A stretch of DNA of 64,000 nucleotides. Origin: Singulisphaera sp. GP187. Its GTDB lineage: Bacteria > Planctomycetota > Phycisphaerae > Phycisphaerales > SM1A02. Positions 18,254 to 27,902 of this stretch are shown here, in pieces (position 1 is the first letter of the stretch; every line of letters starts with the position of its first letter). The notes under the pieces are model-generated. The model did not search any database, was not told the origin of the DNA, and saw nothing but the letters and a program-made list of their open reading frames with translations. Location: positions 19,326 through 83,325 of the forward strand of contig CAMAXY010000007.1 of NCBI GenBank assembly GCA_945862215.1, given 5' to 3'. The position numbers and the translations under genes are program-made.

Positions 18254-19446
18254 AACGACTTCCACTCCATTATGCCGCACGCAATATCGGTCGCAGCCCG
18301 TTACGTTTGATGCTTACCGCTGGCGGTGGTGCTCTGGTTGTCTTTCTTGTTGTCAGCGCTATGGCAAGTGTTCGTGCGCTTGATCGTGGTGTTCGTGCAA
18401 GTGGAACGCCAGGAAATGTAATGCTGCTTGGCGCAGGCAGTGAAGAAAGTGTTGAACGCAGCGAGATTCCAGCGTCTGCGCCTGGCGTACTTTCTGCCAG
18501 CATTCAGGGCATTCGTACGCTTGGTGGTGCTCAGTTTGTCTCTCCAGAATTGCACGTGCCGCTGCCACTGCGACGCGCGGATGAGCCAGCACCTGTCGGC
18601 AATGCGCGAGACCTTGCGCTTGTTCGCGGTGTTGAGCCGAGCGCATTTCTTGTGCATCCCCAAGCTCGACTTGCAGTCGGTCGTTTGCCGCAAGGCGGTC
18701 GTGATGAAGCGCTCGTCGGACGATCGCTCGCTGCACGACTGCGAATCGGCAATCGCGATATCGCCGAAGATGATTCTCTTTTGCCAACAATCTTGATCGA
18801 CGAGAGGCCTCACCGTGTGACTGGGATCATCGACGCACCCGGCGTTGCGATTGATGGTGAAGCATGGATGCCGATTACAGATCTCTTGGTGCTGACAAAG
18901 CGACAAACGATTTCTGTTGCTGTCATCTCACTTGATGGCGCGGATATCAGCGATCTGGAAGTTTTTGCGGCACGAAGATCGGATTTGGAAATCGCAGCGA
19001 TCGATGAAATGTCTTATTACGCACAACTCGCAAAGTTCTTTCGCCCGGTCCAAGTCCTCATTGGTGTCAGCGCGCTTGTTGTCGCACTCGGAGCAATGCT
19101 TGGTGGACTGAATGCGCTCGATGCAGCCTTCGCGTCTCGATCTCCAGAGATCGCAATGTTGCAAGTTCTTGGATTTTCTCGTGGAGCAGTGATTTTCAGC
19201 CTTGTTCAAGAATCGATATTGACCGTTGCAGCTGGAGCGTTGCCTGCACTGGTCGTTGCGAGTTTCTTGCTCGACGGCGCAGGCGTTCGATTTTCAATGG
19301 GAGTCTTTTCGCTTTCAGTCGATGCGACGTGTGTTGCAAGCGGGCTTGGTGCAGGACTCTTGCTTGGACTCGTAGGCAGCCTGCCACCGACGATTCGTTG
19401 TTTACGCACTTCAATTCCAACGGCACTCAAATCCGATCTTGTTTGA
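18250..19446 (+). CDS. FtsX/MacB-family ABC permease, second of a pair
   Basis: A 398-residue permease with the same layout as its upstream partner: an N-terminal helix (residues 17-38), a periplasmic domain and three C-terminal helices (from about residue 270). The C-terminal FtsX motif region reads RSPEIAMLQVLGFSRGAVIF. It overlaps the first permease by four bases. The two share architecture but little obvious identity, so a heterodimer is more likely than a recent duplication. Confidence 0.88.
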   Translation: MKRLPLHYAARNIGRSPLRLMLTAGGGALVVFLVVSAMASVRALDRGVRASGTPGNVMLLGAGSEESVERSEIPASAPGVLSASIQGIRTLGGAQFVSPELHVPLPLRRADEPAPVGNARDLALVRGVEPSAFLVHPQARLAVGRLPQGGRDEALVGRSLAARLRIGNRDIAEDDSLLPTILIDERPHRVTGIIDAPGVAIDGEAWMPITDLLVLTKRQTISVAVISLDGADISDLEVFAARRSDLEIAAIDEMSYYAQLAKFFRPVQVLIGVSALVVALGAMLGGLNALDAAFASRSPEIAMLQVLGFSRGAVIFSLVQESILTVAAGALPALVVASFLLDGAGVRFSMGVFSLSVDATCVASGLGAGLLLGLVGSLPPTIRCLRTSIPTALKSDLV

Positions 19447-19486
19447 CACATACGCAATGACTCACTTGTAAACTTAAAGCAAAACC

Positions 19487-20068
19487 ATGCAACACTTTTT
19501 ATCCAAACCTATTGCGGCACTCGTCGCCATCACCGTTTTTTCTTTTACTGTCGCCTGCGATAAGCCTGCGCCAACTGAAGCGAATCCTGTTGCACAGAGT
19601 GCTGGGTCGATTGCTCTTCCCGCAAACTTGCTCGTCACTGAACAACCTGCAGGCGCGATTGGTGTGATTGAAGCACGAATAGCTGCGAAAACTGGCGACC
19701 GCGTTGCTGTGATTGGTCGTATCGGCGGATCTCGTGCGCCATTTGTCAGCAGTCGTGCAATTTTCACAATCGTCGATCAGTCGATGAAGTCTTGCCTTGA
19801 AACGGATGAAGAAGAACATTGCCCACGTCCATGGGATTATTGCTGTGAAGACAAGAAAGAACTTGCAAAATCTATGGCATCAATCGAGATCAACGACGCA
19901 AATGGCAAACCGCTCGCGCTCGCGCTCGAATCAGAAGGAACATTCAAGCCACTCATGTTGATTGCTGTTGAAGGAACACTTCAATCGACTGAAGGTGGGT
20001 CGTTCGTCGTGCGCGCGGAGCATGTCTATAAAGTTCCAAATGATCCACTTGCATCGAAGATCAAGTGA
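19487..20068 (+). CDS. Small lipoprotein at the end of the export block
   Basis: A 193-residue lipoprotein with lipobox FTVAC (Cys at residue 24) and no family I can name. The core, from GDRVAVIGRIGG to VVRAEHVYKVP, looks like an OB-fold beta-barrel. It contains a Cys/acidic segment (CLETDEEEHCPRPWDYCCEDK) that could bind metal. It follows the second permease by 40 bases on the same strand, so it may belong to the same transcript, although TTGACA at 19444 could start a separate one. A role as a substrate-binding or metal-trapping accessory is inference. Confidence 0.65.
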   Translation: MQHFLSKPIAALVAITVFSFTVACDKPAPTEANPVAQSAGSIALPANLLVTEQPAGAIGVIEARIAAKTGDRVAVIGRIGGSRAPFVSSRAIFTIVDQSMKSCLETDEEEHCPRPWDYCCEDKKELAKSMASIEINDANGKPLALALESEGTFKPLMLIAVEGTLQSTEGGSFVVRAEHVYKVPNDPLASKIK

Positions 20069-20092
20069 TTGGCACGTGCATCACATCGGGCA

Positions 20093-20575
20093 TCAGTGAT
20101 GTTGACCGCTATGAATCTTTGTCAACAACCGTCGATGTTGATCGATATATCCGCAGCGCATATAGAGTGCGGTTGCGCGCTCATTGGATGCTTCTGCTTC
20201 AAGTCTGAGGGTTGTCACCCCGATCGATGCGCACCACACTTCGATTTCGGCCAACACAGTCGCTCCAACTCCAGCGCTGCGTGATGCAGAGGCAATGAAC
20301 AATTCGTCGATGAAAGCGACTCGGCCGTTGCGCTCGAGCGAAAATGAAAACGCGACGATCGTGTATCCGACAGAGACACCTGCTTGTTCGATGATCCATA
20401 GTCGACCGAGCGATTCGTCAGCAAGAAAATCAGCAAGCAATGCACGCTTGCGTTCCTGCTCGAATGGATAATTGAAATGCTCATAAAACTGACGGGCAAA
20501 CTGCATTGCGATATCGAGATTCGACTCATCGACGGTGACAAGGCGTATTGAAGATGTCTGGGAGGAATGATCCAT
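20093..20575 (-). CDS. GNAT-family N-acetyltransferase
   Basis: A 160-residue cytoplasmic acetyltransferase. The GNAT fold is seen in FIDELFIASASRSAGVGATV (motif A, with an acetyl-CoA loop S-R-S-A-G-V-G that is a looser Q/RxxGxG/A) and in ASNERATALYMRCGY (motif B). ATG 20575 was chosen because the family normally begins just before a segment like IRLVTVDESNLD. The much longer frame reaching 21049 is antisense to thrA and rejected. It is divergent from thrA. The acceptor substrate is unknown. Confidence 0.8.
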   Translation of the reverse strand: MDHSSQTSSIRLVTVDESNLDIAMQFARQFYEHFNYPFEQERKRALLADFLADESLGRLWIIEQAGVSVGYTIVAFSFSLERNGRVAFIDELFIASASRSAGVGATVLAEIEVWCASIGVTTLRLEAEASNERATALYMRCGYIDQHRRLLTKIHSGQHH

Positions 20576-20635
20576 GATTGCGCCAATTTGAGAGAAGCGC
20601 CAATCATAGATGCTTCTTCCCTTTATATTGCAGGG

Positions 20636-23152
20636 ATGAAGAGTACGAAGCGGCAGGCAACTCGAACGATTTCCGTGCATAAGTTTGGCGGAGCTGCGCT
20701 TGCCAACGCACAAGCAATCGAGAGCGTGGTCGCGCTTCTTGCACGCACGAATGGGATGCGCGTGATTGTGACCTCTGCGCTTGCGGGAGTCACAGATGTT
20801 CTGCTTTCGGTTGCTCGCACTGCTTCCAATGGAGATCTTGCACTTGCCCAAGCCGATGCGCGCTTGCTTCATGAAAGACACTTGCGGGTGATCGAGTTGA
20901 TTGATGCCAGCGATGCGCCACTGCGTCAGTACATTGACGCATCGTTTGCACAGCTTGCTGAACTGCTTGTTACTGTTGATCACGAAAAAACATTGTCGGC
21001 ACGAATGAGCGATGCAATCATCTCGCGTGGCGAACGCATTGCCGCACAAATTGTTGCATGCGCTCTACGCGTTTCAGGTGGCTCTGCGACCGTCGTTGAC
21101 GCTGCAGATTTTCTTGAAACAGATGGACGTTTCAGCGATGCTGCACCAGATCTCGCGCGGACCGAAATCCGAGCGTTGCCGCTCTTCTTGCCGATCTTTG
21201 CACGAGGAGAAATTGCCGTAGTCCCTGGATTCATCGGCGCAGGTAAAGAAAATTCGGTGGTGACACTTGGCCGCGGAGGTTCTGATTTGACCGCAACGGT
21301 CATCGCTCGAGTCCTTACTGCAAATGAAGTGACACTTTGGAAAGATGTCCGCGGATTTCTGACAGCAGATCCACGCATTGTTCCTGAAGCGCGCATCGTT
21401 CCTCAACTTGATCCACGCGAAGCTTCGGAACTGGCTTATTACGGTGCAAAAGTGCTACATCCGCGCGCTTTGATTCCGTTGACTCTTGGCACGACGCTTC
21501 GCATTCGTCCATTCGCAGATCCAGATGCTGACGGAACTGAAATTGCCCACGGTCGATCTGTTGCAGGCTCTCCTGTGCGTGCGCTTTCTGCGATGACTTC
21601 TCAAGCACTCGTGACAGTGGCCGGCAACGGAATGCTGGGCGTACCTGGCATCGCTGCTCGAACATTTGGCGCACTTGCCAATGGCGGCATATCTGTCTCG
21701 CTGATTTCGCAGGCATCTTCTGAACATTCGATTTGCTTCACAGTTCCTGAACATGCAGCCGCTGCTGCAGAAACACAATTGCGGGTTGCGTTTGCTGACG
21801 AACTGGAACGTGGCGAAATTGACTCGGTCGAAGTCTTGATGGGAGTCGCAACAGTCGCAGTGGTCGGAGTCGGCATGGCACGCACACCAGGAACCGCCGC
21901 TCGAGTCTTGGGGTCAATTGCAGACGCGCAAGTCAATGTGATCGCAATCGCACAGGGTTCCTCTGAACGGAATATTTCATTTGTGGTGAACACCGAGAGC
22001 GTTCCAAGCGCACTGCGCGCAATTCATGCGACATTCAGGCTGGATAAAGTTGGTGGAGGCCGCACGGTTCGTCGCCACGGAGCGGATGTGATCTTGATGG
22101 GTTGCGGTCGCATTGGACGCGAACTGCTCGATCAAATTGAATCGTTACCACTTCGAGAGAGATCTGTTTTACGCATCGTCGCGGTCATCGATACAACAGG
22201 ATTTATTTTTCAATCGCGTGGATTCTCTGCAAATCGTCTGAAAGCGATCGTATTGGCGAAGAAGCGCGGAGGATCACTGAAGGAAATATCAGGCGTGCAT
22301 ATTGGAACGCCACTCGACGCAGTTCGACATCTTGCCTCTTATGCATTGACACGACCTGTGCTTGTCGATGTCTCAAGCGGCGATACCCGCGAGCCGCTGC
22401 TCAGTGCCATCGCCAACGGAATCGACTTGGTGATTGCGAATAAAATTCCGCTTGCGCTCGACAATGCTTCTGCGCGCGCAATTCTTCGAGATGCACGAAC
22501 GAATGGTCGTCAGGTTCTTCACGAAGCAACTGTTGGCGCAGGACTGCCGATTATTGATACAGCCGAAAAATTGATTGCTTCTGGCGATCGGATCTTGAGC
22601 ATCTTGGCGTGTCCTTCGGGAACGATGGGCTATCTCTTCAGTGAGCTTGGACGAGGGCGGAAGTTTTCTGATGCATTGCGCGGAGCCATGAAACTGGGAT
22701 ACACCGAACCAGACCCGCGCGAAGATCTTTCGGGATGCGATGTCGCACGCAAAGCGATCATCTTAGGTCGCATGCTTGGATATCAAGGAGAACTAGCGAA
22801 TGTTGCCGTCGAATCGCTTGTGCCATCTGCTCTGCGCGAAGTATCGCTCAAAGATTTCATGTCTCAACTACGTACGCTCGATGATGCATGGACCCAGCGC
22901 GTCGAAGTGGCGACTGCAAAGGGAGATGTTCTTCGTTATTGCGCCTCGGTCACACGAGCATCCGTGCGAGTTGGACTGCTCAGTGTGCCGCAATCGAGTT
23001 CGCTTGGTTCGCTCAGTGGCACAGACAATCAGTTCGTCTTCACAACTACGAGATACCGCGAAAATTCGCTGGTCATCTCTGGTCCGGGAGCTGGTCCAGC
23101 AGTGACTGCTGCAGGCGTGTTGAATGATCTTCTTCGTGTGGTGGCATCATGA
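20636..23152 (+). CDS. thrA: Bifunctional aspartate kinase / homoserine dehydrogenase
   Basis: An 838-residue enzyme for the first and third steps from aspartate to threonine. The kinase domain opens with VHKFGGAALANAQAI (normally KFGGTSVA) and holds VTLGRGGSDLTAT. Two ACT-type regulatory segments follow (TVAGNGMLGVPG and AVVGVGMARTPG, about residues 330-460), which suggest feedback by threonine. The dehydrogenase domain starts at DVILMGCGRIGREL. The length fits E. coli ThrA (820). ATG 20636 was chosen because TATATT stands six bases upstream and the conserved kinase start follows at once. It overlaps thrB by four bases. Absence of lysine regulation cannot be judged by eye. Confidence 0.93.
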   Translation: MKSTKRQATRTISVHKFGGAALANAQAIESVVALLARTNGMRVIVTSALAGVTDVLLSVARTASNGDLALAQADARLLHERHLRVIELIDASDAPLRQYIDASFAQLAELLVTVDHEKTLSARMSDAIISRGERIAAQIVACALRVSGGSATVVDAADFLETDGRFSDAAPDLARTEIRALPLFLPIFARGEIAVVPGFIGAGKENSVVTLGRGGSDLTATVIARVLTANEVTLWKDVRGFLTADPRIVPEARIVPQLDPREASELAYYGAKVLHPRALIPLTLGTTLRIRPFADPDADGTEIAHGRSVAGSPVRALSAMTSQALVTVAGNGMLGVPGIAARTFGALANGGISVSLISQASSEHSICFTVPEHAAAAAETQLRVAFADELERGEIDSVEVLMGVATVAVVGVGMARTPGTAARVLGSIADAQVNVIAIAQGSSERNISFVVNTESVPSALRAIHATFRLDKVGGGRTVRRHGADVILMGCGRIGRELLDQIESLPLRERSVLRIVAVIDTTGFIFQSRGFSANRLKAIVLAKKRGGSLKEISGVHIGTPLDAVRHLASYALTRPVLVDVSSGDTREPLLSAIANGIDLVIANKIPLALDNASARAILRDARTNGRQVLHEATVGAGLPIIDTAEKLIASGDRILSILACPSGTMGYLFSELGRGRKFSDALRGAMKLGYTEPDPREDLSGCDVARKAIILGRMLGYQGELANVAVESLVPSALREVSLKDFMSQLRTLDDAWTQRVEVATAKGDVLRYCASVTRASVRVGLLSVPQSSSLGSLSGTDNQFVFTTTRYRENSLVISGPGAGPAVTAAGVLNDLLRVVAS

Positions 23153-24111
23153 GTGCTCCATGCATGCGTGTCATCGTTTCGGTTCCAGGCGGAATTGGAA
23201 ATCTGGGACCAGGACTTGATGTGCTTGGATGTGCATTGACCGGTGCGCGTGACGAAGTGATCGCCGAGTGGTCGCAGACTGCAGGCATCACGATCATCGA
23301 TGCGGGTCATCCACAATTGCCTACAGATCCAGCGAAAAACACTGCGTCGATCGCAGCTGCTGCTGTCATGCGCGCAGCGACAACGCGTGGAGTGCGCATA
23401 TCGCATCCTGGCATCGCGATCACAATCAAGAAAGGTCTTCCACTTTCTGGCGGTCAAGGTGGAAGCGCAGCATCTGCTGTCGCAGGAGCAGTCGCAGCAA
23501 ATGCGCTGATCTGGCCAGTTGGTTCTGGACTTACACAAAATGAATTATTGACCTGCGCTCTCGAAGGTGAAGAGACCGTTGCAGGACGGCATCTTGACAA
23601 TATTGCACCTTCACTTCTTGGCGGCATCGTTCTTGTTCGTTCGCTCGACCCGATTGAAGTTGTGAAGATTCCAACGCCTGCAGGCCTTCGAATTGTGCTT
23701 GCAACTCCAGCGCAACAACTCACAACAACAAGAGCGCGCAGCGTTCTTCCCATCGAAGTGCCGAGGTCCATCGTGGTCCATCAGTTGGCGCAAGTTGCAG
23801 CAATCATTTCAGCGTGTCACTCAGGTGATCTTGCTCTGCTTGGGCGAGCAATGGATGACCGCATCGCAGAACCTGCAAGAACTCCCCTTCTCCCAGGTTT
23901 CGCCGATGCGAAAGTCTCTGCTATTGATGCTGGCGCGCTGGGAGTTTCTATTTCAGGCGCTGGTCCAACTGCGTTCGCGCTTTGCGACAGCGAAGCGACT
24001 GCTTCCAAGATCGCTCAAGCGATGCAAAGTGCTTATGCACGCGCTGGACTGGATTGCACGGTTCGCATCTGTAAAATCGACACACAAGGAGCTATCGTAA
24101 AGGACGCATGA
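23149..24111 (+). CDS. thrB: Homoserine kinase
   Basis: A 320-residue GHMP-family kinase that phosphorylates L-homoserine. The N-terminus VSVPGGIGNLGPGLDVLGCAL is a variant of the usual PATSANLGPGFDxLG. The ATP-binding loop reads LPLSGGQGGSAASAVAGA, against the family's LGSSAAS, and GVSISGAGPTAFAL is the third motif. It overlaps thrA and thrC by four bases each, so all three are translationally coupled. The replacement of LGSS by GQGGS is a mild oddity. Confidence 0.92.
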   Translation: MSAPCMRVIVSVPGGIGNLGPGLDVLGCALTGARDEVIAEWSQTAGITIIDAGHPQLPTDPAKNTASIAAAAVMRAATTRGVRISHPGIAITIKKGLPLSGGQGGSAASAVAGAVAANALIWPVGSGLTQNELLTCALEGEETVAGRHLDNIAPSLLGGIVLVRSLDPIEVVKIPTPAGLRIVLATPAQQLTTTRARSVLPIEVPRSIVVHQLAQVAAIISACHSGDLALLGRAMDDRIAEPARTPLLPGFADAKVSAIDAGALGVSISGAGPTAFALCDSEATASKIAQAMQSAYARAGLDCTVRICKIDTQGAIVKDA

Positions 24112-25406
24112 CTGTCAACAATTCAATGATTATCGCTTGCGCATCATGCGGTAAAACGCTGAGCGATCGAACTCCACATGCGACGTGCCCACAATGCGAC
24201 GGCTTACTGGACATTACTCCCGCATCGCCTCCCGCTCGAGGCGTAGCGCTTCAGAAATTGTTTGACACTCGCGCAAGCGATCATGCGATGCGCGGAACAG
24301 CGATCGAACAATCTGGAGTGTGGCGCTTTCGCGAACTCGTACTGCCAACCGACGATGCGTTGATCGTTTCGCATCCTGAAGGCAACACGCCACTCTTGCA
24401 CCGCAAGGCTGTATCGCATTATGCCGGAATCGATTCGCTGCGCATGAAACATGAAGGTCATAATCCAACTGGATCATTCAAAGATCGCGGTATGACTGTC
24501 GCCGTCACGCAGGCGCGTCGATGCGGTGCAACTGCAATTGCCTGCGCTTCAACTGGAAACACCAGTAGTTCGCTCGCCTCTTATGCGGCACATGCTGGAA
24601 TCCCTGCGCTGGTGATGGTTCCAGTTGGCAGAATTTCCATGGGAAAACTTGCGCAAACAGTTGCGTATGGCGCACGAACCTTATTGGTGCGCGGCGACTT
24701 TGATGATTGCCTCCGACTCGTACGCGAATCTGCGCAGTCGCTCGGCGTGTACTTAGGCAACTCGCTTAATCCATTTCGCATCGAAGGCCAGAAGACAATC
24801 ATCTTCGAACTGCTTCAACAGTGCGGATGGAATCCGCCTGATTGGATTGCGCTTCCTGCGGGCAATCTCGGGAATACATCCGCATTCGGAAAGGCACTGC
24901 GTGAAGCGCACGAACTTGGACTGATCGAAAAAATTCCTCGCCTGCTTTCTGTTCAAGCGAGCGGTGCCGCGCCATTTGCCCATGCATTCGCAGAAGATTT
25001 TGCAAGCCGACACCGCGTTCGTGCAGAAACAATTGCAACTGCAATTCGCATCGGCGATCCAGCATCATGGGATCGCGGTGTTGCTGCGATTCGATTCACC
25101 AACGGCGTTGTTGCCGCTGTCAGCGACGAAGCGATCATGGAAGCAAAGTCTGTCATTGATGTAAGCGGTGTCGGCTGCGAACCTGCAAGTGCGGCAAGTG
25201 TCGCAGGAGTCAAGGCTCTTGTCGCACGAGGCGTGATCAAGCCTGGAGAAAGCGTTGTCACAATGCTGACTGGACACGTTCTGAAGGATCCAGAAAAAAT
25301 ATTGACAAGCGATGCGCACTCTCCGCATCCGCATCCGAGCGCGCCCATTGAAATCGATGCAAACTTGGCTGCAGTCGAACGCGTGCTGAAAAGTGCTACG
25401 AACTGA
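24108..25406 (+). CDS. thrC: Threonine synthase
   Basis: A 432-residue PLP enzyme converting O-phosphohomoserine to threonine. It starts with a zinc-ribbon-like segment (CASCGKTLSD and CPQCDG), as in the class related to Thermus and archaeal enzymes. The PLP lysine lies in HNPTGSFKDRGMT, and the phosphate-binding loop region ACASTGNTSSSLA follows. It is the last gene of the thrABC operon and ends 54 bases before a convergent membrane-protein gene. Confidence 0.94.
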   Translation: MTVNNSMIIACASCGKTLSDRTPHATCPQCDGLLDITPASPPARGVALQKLFDTRASDHAMRGTAIEQSGVWRFRELVLPTDDALIVSHPEGNTPLLHRKAVSHYAGIDSLRMKHEGHNPTGSFKDRGMTVAVTQARRCGATAIACASTGNTSSSLASYAAHAGIPALVMVPVGRISMGKLAQTVAYGARTLLVRGDFDDCLRLVRESAQSLGVYLGNSLNPFRIEGQKTIIFELLQQCGWNPPDWIALPAGNLGNTSAFGKALREAHELGLIEKIPRLLSVQASGAAPFAHAFAEDFASRHRVRAETIATAIRIGDPASWDRGVAAIRFTNGVVAAVSDEAIMEAKSVIDVSGVGCEPASAASVAGVKALVARGVIKPGESVVTMLTGHVLKDPEKILTSDAHSPHPHPSAPIEIDANLAAVERVLKSATN

Positions 25407-25459
25407 TCTTCGCGCAATTGTTCATCCAAAAAGAATTTTTGGGTTACGCAATCAAGAGA

Positions 25460-26170
25460 TCAGGCAATCAAGCCGATTGCGCGAGCAGCGATCATGATCA
25501 AGACCGCCATTGCAATGGAGACTTGCATCATCATTCCGATATGGATTGATGGGCGAAGTGGGATGGGAAGCGTTGGGCCAAATGTGCTTGCCGTATTGAA
25601 CGATAAAAATAAATAATCTATAAAACTTGGACGCCAACCATGCAACAAATCTTGGGAAATCGTATTTTGGGGAAACAGAACAGCAGGAATCGTTTTTTCT
25701 CCTGCAGAAATTCGTTCCTGCCATTGATGATCGAATCTCCAATAAAACGCCACGAAAACAACGATATTTTCTATATAAACCAAGCTCGCCGAAAGCAATA
25801 GATAGGCAGCTTTCACCTTTGGGTCGAAGATCGACACGATCAGCCCTGCAAGATTGTTGAGCAGCGCAATCATTGCGAGAGCCAAGACAATGTCAAACCA
25901 CCGGAGAAATTGCTTCGAGCCGCGAAACCAAAAAAATGTTGCAACGACAATACACAATAGCCCGAGCGGACTGGCGTACAAGTCCAAAGCACGAAAGATG
26001 ATGACGAGTGACGTCGGCGAATTCTCGGTCATACTCAGCGTTTCGCCAGTTGCAAGATCTATGAGGCCCCCAACAGCAAGAGAGCCAATCGCTGCGATTG
26101 CGATCGAATGGTTCGACCGCACTGAGTTGTAAGAACTGGAAGTGCTCGAAGAATCTTTTTGGCCGTACAT
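25460..26170 (-). CDS. Membrane protein with ion-channel-like C-terminus lacking a selectivity filter
   Basis: A 236-residue integral membrane protein with about five or six hydrophobic segments. A Ser-rich N-terminus of about 20 residues precedes the first one. The C-terminal part (FIDYLFLSFNTASTFGPT followed by a long helix ending in ARAIGLI) resembles the pore-helix and inner-helix arrangement of two-TM potassium channels. The filter motif TVGYGD is replaced by TFGPTLPI, so potassium selectivity is not expected. A strong promoter sits directly upstream with only seven bases between -10 and ATG. The function is unknown. Confidence 0.65.
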   Translation of the reverse strand: MYGQKDSSSTSSSYNSVRSNHSIAIAAIGSLAVGGLIDLATGETLSMTENSPTSLVIIFRALDLYASPLGLLCIVVATFFWFRGSKQFLRWFDIVLALAMIALLNNLAGLIVSIFDPKVKAAYLLLSASLVYIENIVVFVAFYWRFDHQWQERISAGEKTIPAVLFPQNTISQDLLHGWRPSFIDYLFLSFNTASTFGPTLPIPLRPSIHIGMMMQVSIAMAVLIMIAARAIGLIA

Positions 26171-26177
26171 TTACTGC

Positions 26178-26206
26178 ATCATAAAGAACGTTGGTTTGAT
26201 GGTCAA
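26178..26206 (-). promoter_or_regulatory. Strong promoter, leaderless, for the channel-like gene
   Basis: On the minus strand TTGACC (26201-26206) and TATGAT (26178-26183) are separated by exactly 17 bases. The ATG follows the -10 box after seven bases, so transcription should begin at or within a base or two of the start codon, and no ribosome site fits in between. Confidence 0.65.
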
Positions 26207-26299
26207 CAAAATCAGGTATCATAGAATTCTTGTCTCAAATGACTGCGGCTTTATAGAATCTGTATTTGATATATTTTTCGGGGCACAGGACGCCACGCT

Positions 26300-27883
26300 T
26301 TGCCAAATACAAACGAGTCACATAAGGCCCTCAGTCTGATCATCACAACATTTGCAAGCCTTTTTGCACGTTTTGCAGGCTTATTGACCCAAGTGATCAC
26401 TGCGTGGTATCTCACGCCTGATGATTTCGGTATCTATGCCATCGCGCTGGGAATCACGACCTTCACGCTCATCATGCGCGGAGGCGGAACTGGTCTCATC
26501 TATCAAACGATGCGTCCACAGGAATATGCAGCCGTTGGAGGCGGACTCATTCGCCTTGCACTCATCTTTGCGGTTCTGGGCGCACTTTTCACACTTGGGG
26601 CGGCTTTACCAGCCCAAAATTACTACGATCAGAAATCGCTTGCATGGGTCTTGGTATCGATGGCTGTGCTCGCGGTGTTCAATCACTTATCTCTCTATCC
26701 CAGAGCGAAGATGTCTTCGCAATTGCTTTTCAAGGAAATTGCGTGGATTGACGTTTTTACATCTATTGTCAAACTTGCGACTGCTTTTCTGCTTGCTCGA
26801 GCTGGTTGGGGGGCGCTCACATTTGTCATCGCTCAAATTTGTAGCACGTTCCTGCAGATAATTCTGTGCTCCATCTGGGCGAAATTCGAACGTCAAGATT
26901 TCAAGGTTCAACCGAATTGGCTTGCGCCTACGCTGGCATTGCTGAAATTTCCGTTTCTTTTCAGCGTGTTGATCACACTGACCGATCAGATTGATTCGTT
27001 TATTGCGAGTCTCTTTGTGCCACTTGCAAGCCTCGGGGTTTACTACTTTTCTGTCACGCTTGCAGCTCAACCTATTCGTCTCTTATCAGGGACTCTGTCA
27101 AGTGTGCTTGCTCCGTACGCTGCGCGAGCCAGAGACAACCCCTATCTTGAGAAAATGAATATTTCATCGGCATTTACTTCTAGTATTATTTTTGTTCCTT
27201 TATTTGTTCTTGGAATCGCAGCGATCTATCCAAGCTTGGAGAAAATCTTGTGGGGCGAGAAGTGGAAGGGCAGCATTTTGCCCGTCCTATTCACATCGCT
27301 CTTTCTGGTCTACCCGACTGTGCAACAAGTTCTTGAGGGACCTCTCATCGGCTTGCGCCGATGGAAACTCTATCTCACTCTGCTTTCATGGCGTGCTCTA
27401 ACCAAAGTCGCTGGAGTTGTCATAGCAATTCTTGTAATCAAGTTCTATGATCTTCGCCATTCATCCATTGCCCTTGCGCTTGTTGTGGGCGTTGGGTCGC
27501 TGGGATCGATCAGCGCTTACATCCAAATTCGACGCGTGCTCTCGACATTCAAGGTTGATCGTGAAATGTACACCTATGAACTGATCGCCACTCCTCTCTA
27601 TGCCTTGCTTGCCGTCATCGCCACCGAAGGGGTGGTATCAAGCCTTCTGAACCGTCTCGACTACAAAGCCGATGGCTTTCGAACTCAAGCGCTCATCGAA
27701 TTTGCGTTGACAATCTCATTGTATTGTTCGATCACTCTTGTCTTGCTCCGCTTCGCATATCTCGCCAAACTGAAAATTCTGCTTGCGTTGTTGCCAGTGA
27801 ATGTGCGAAAACTGTCATGCAAATTGATTTTCATATCAGAGAGTGACTTGGCTCTGACACCATCTGAACTGGGAAACGAATAA
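26300..27883 (+). CDS. Oligosaccharide flippase (Wzx/MOP family)
   Basis: A 527-residue inner-membrane protein with 12-14 hydrophobic segments. The N-terminus (SLFARFAGLLTQVITAWYLTPDDFGIYAIAL) is typical of polysaccharide-transport flippases that move lipid-linked glycans across the membrane. The start codon is TTG at 26300, with AGGA nine bases upstream (26287-26290); no ATG lies near. No other polysaccharide gene is next to it, so it is an isolated flippase here. It converges on trhO with a gap of 19 bases. Confidence 0.85.
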   Translation: MPNTNESHKALSLIITTFASLFARFAGLLTQVITAWYLTPDDFGIYAIALGITTFTLIMRGGGTGLIYQTMRPQEYAAVGGGLIRLALIFAVLGALFTLGAALPAQNYYDQKSLAWVLVSMAVLAVFNHLSLYPRAKMSSQLLFKEIAWIDVFTSIVKLATAFLLARAGWGALTFVIAQICSTFLQIILCSIWAKFERQDFKVQPNWLAPTLALLKFPFLFSVLITLTDQIDSFIASLFVPLASLGVYYFSVTLAAQPIRLLSGTLSSVLAPYAARARDNPYLEKMNISSAFTSSIIFVPLFVLGIAAIYPSLEKILWGEKWKGSILPVLFTSLFLVYPTVQQVLEGPLIGLRRWKLYLTLLSWRALTKVAGVVIAILVIKFYDLRHSSIALALVVGVGSLGSISAYIQIRRVLSTFKVDREMYTYELIATPLYALLAVIATEGVVSSLLNRLDYKADGFRTQALIEFALTISLYCSITLVLLRFAYLAKLKILLALLPVNVRKLSCKLIFISESDLALTPSELGNE

Positions 27884-27902
27884 TCTCTGCGCAAATTTCT
27901 AT

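Noticed and set aside
20576..21049. N-terminal extension of the GNAT frame to 318 codons
   Set aside because: The extension is antisense to thrA and Cys/Arg-rich. The acetyltransferase fold begins just after 20575.
25426..25442. AT-rich hairpin CCAAAAA-GA-ATTTTTGG between thrC and the convergent gene
   Set aside because: The stem is almost entirely A-T pairs with no following T-run, so it is too weak to call a terminator.
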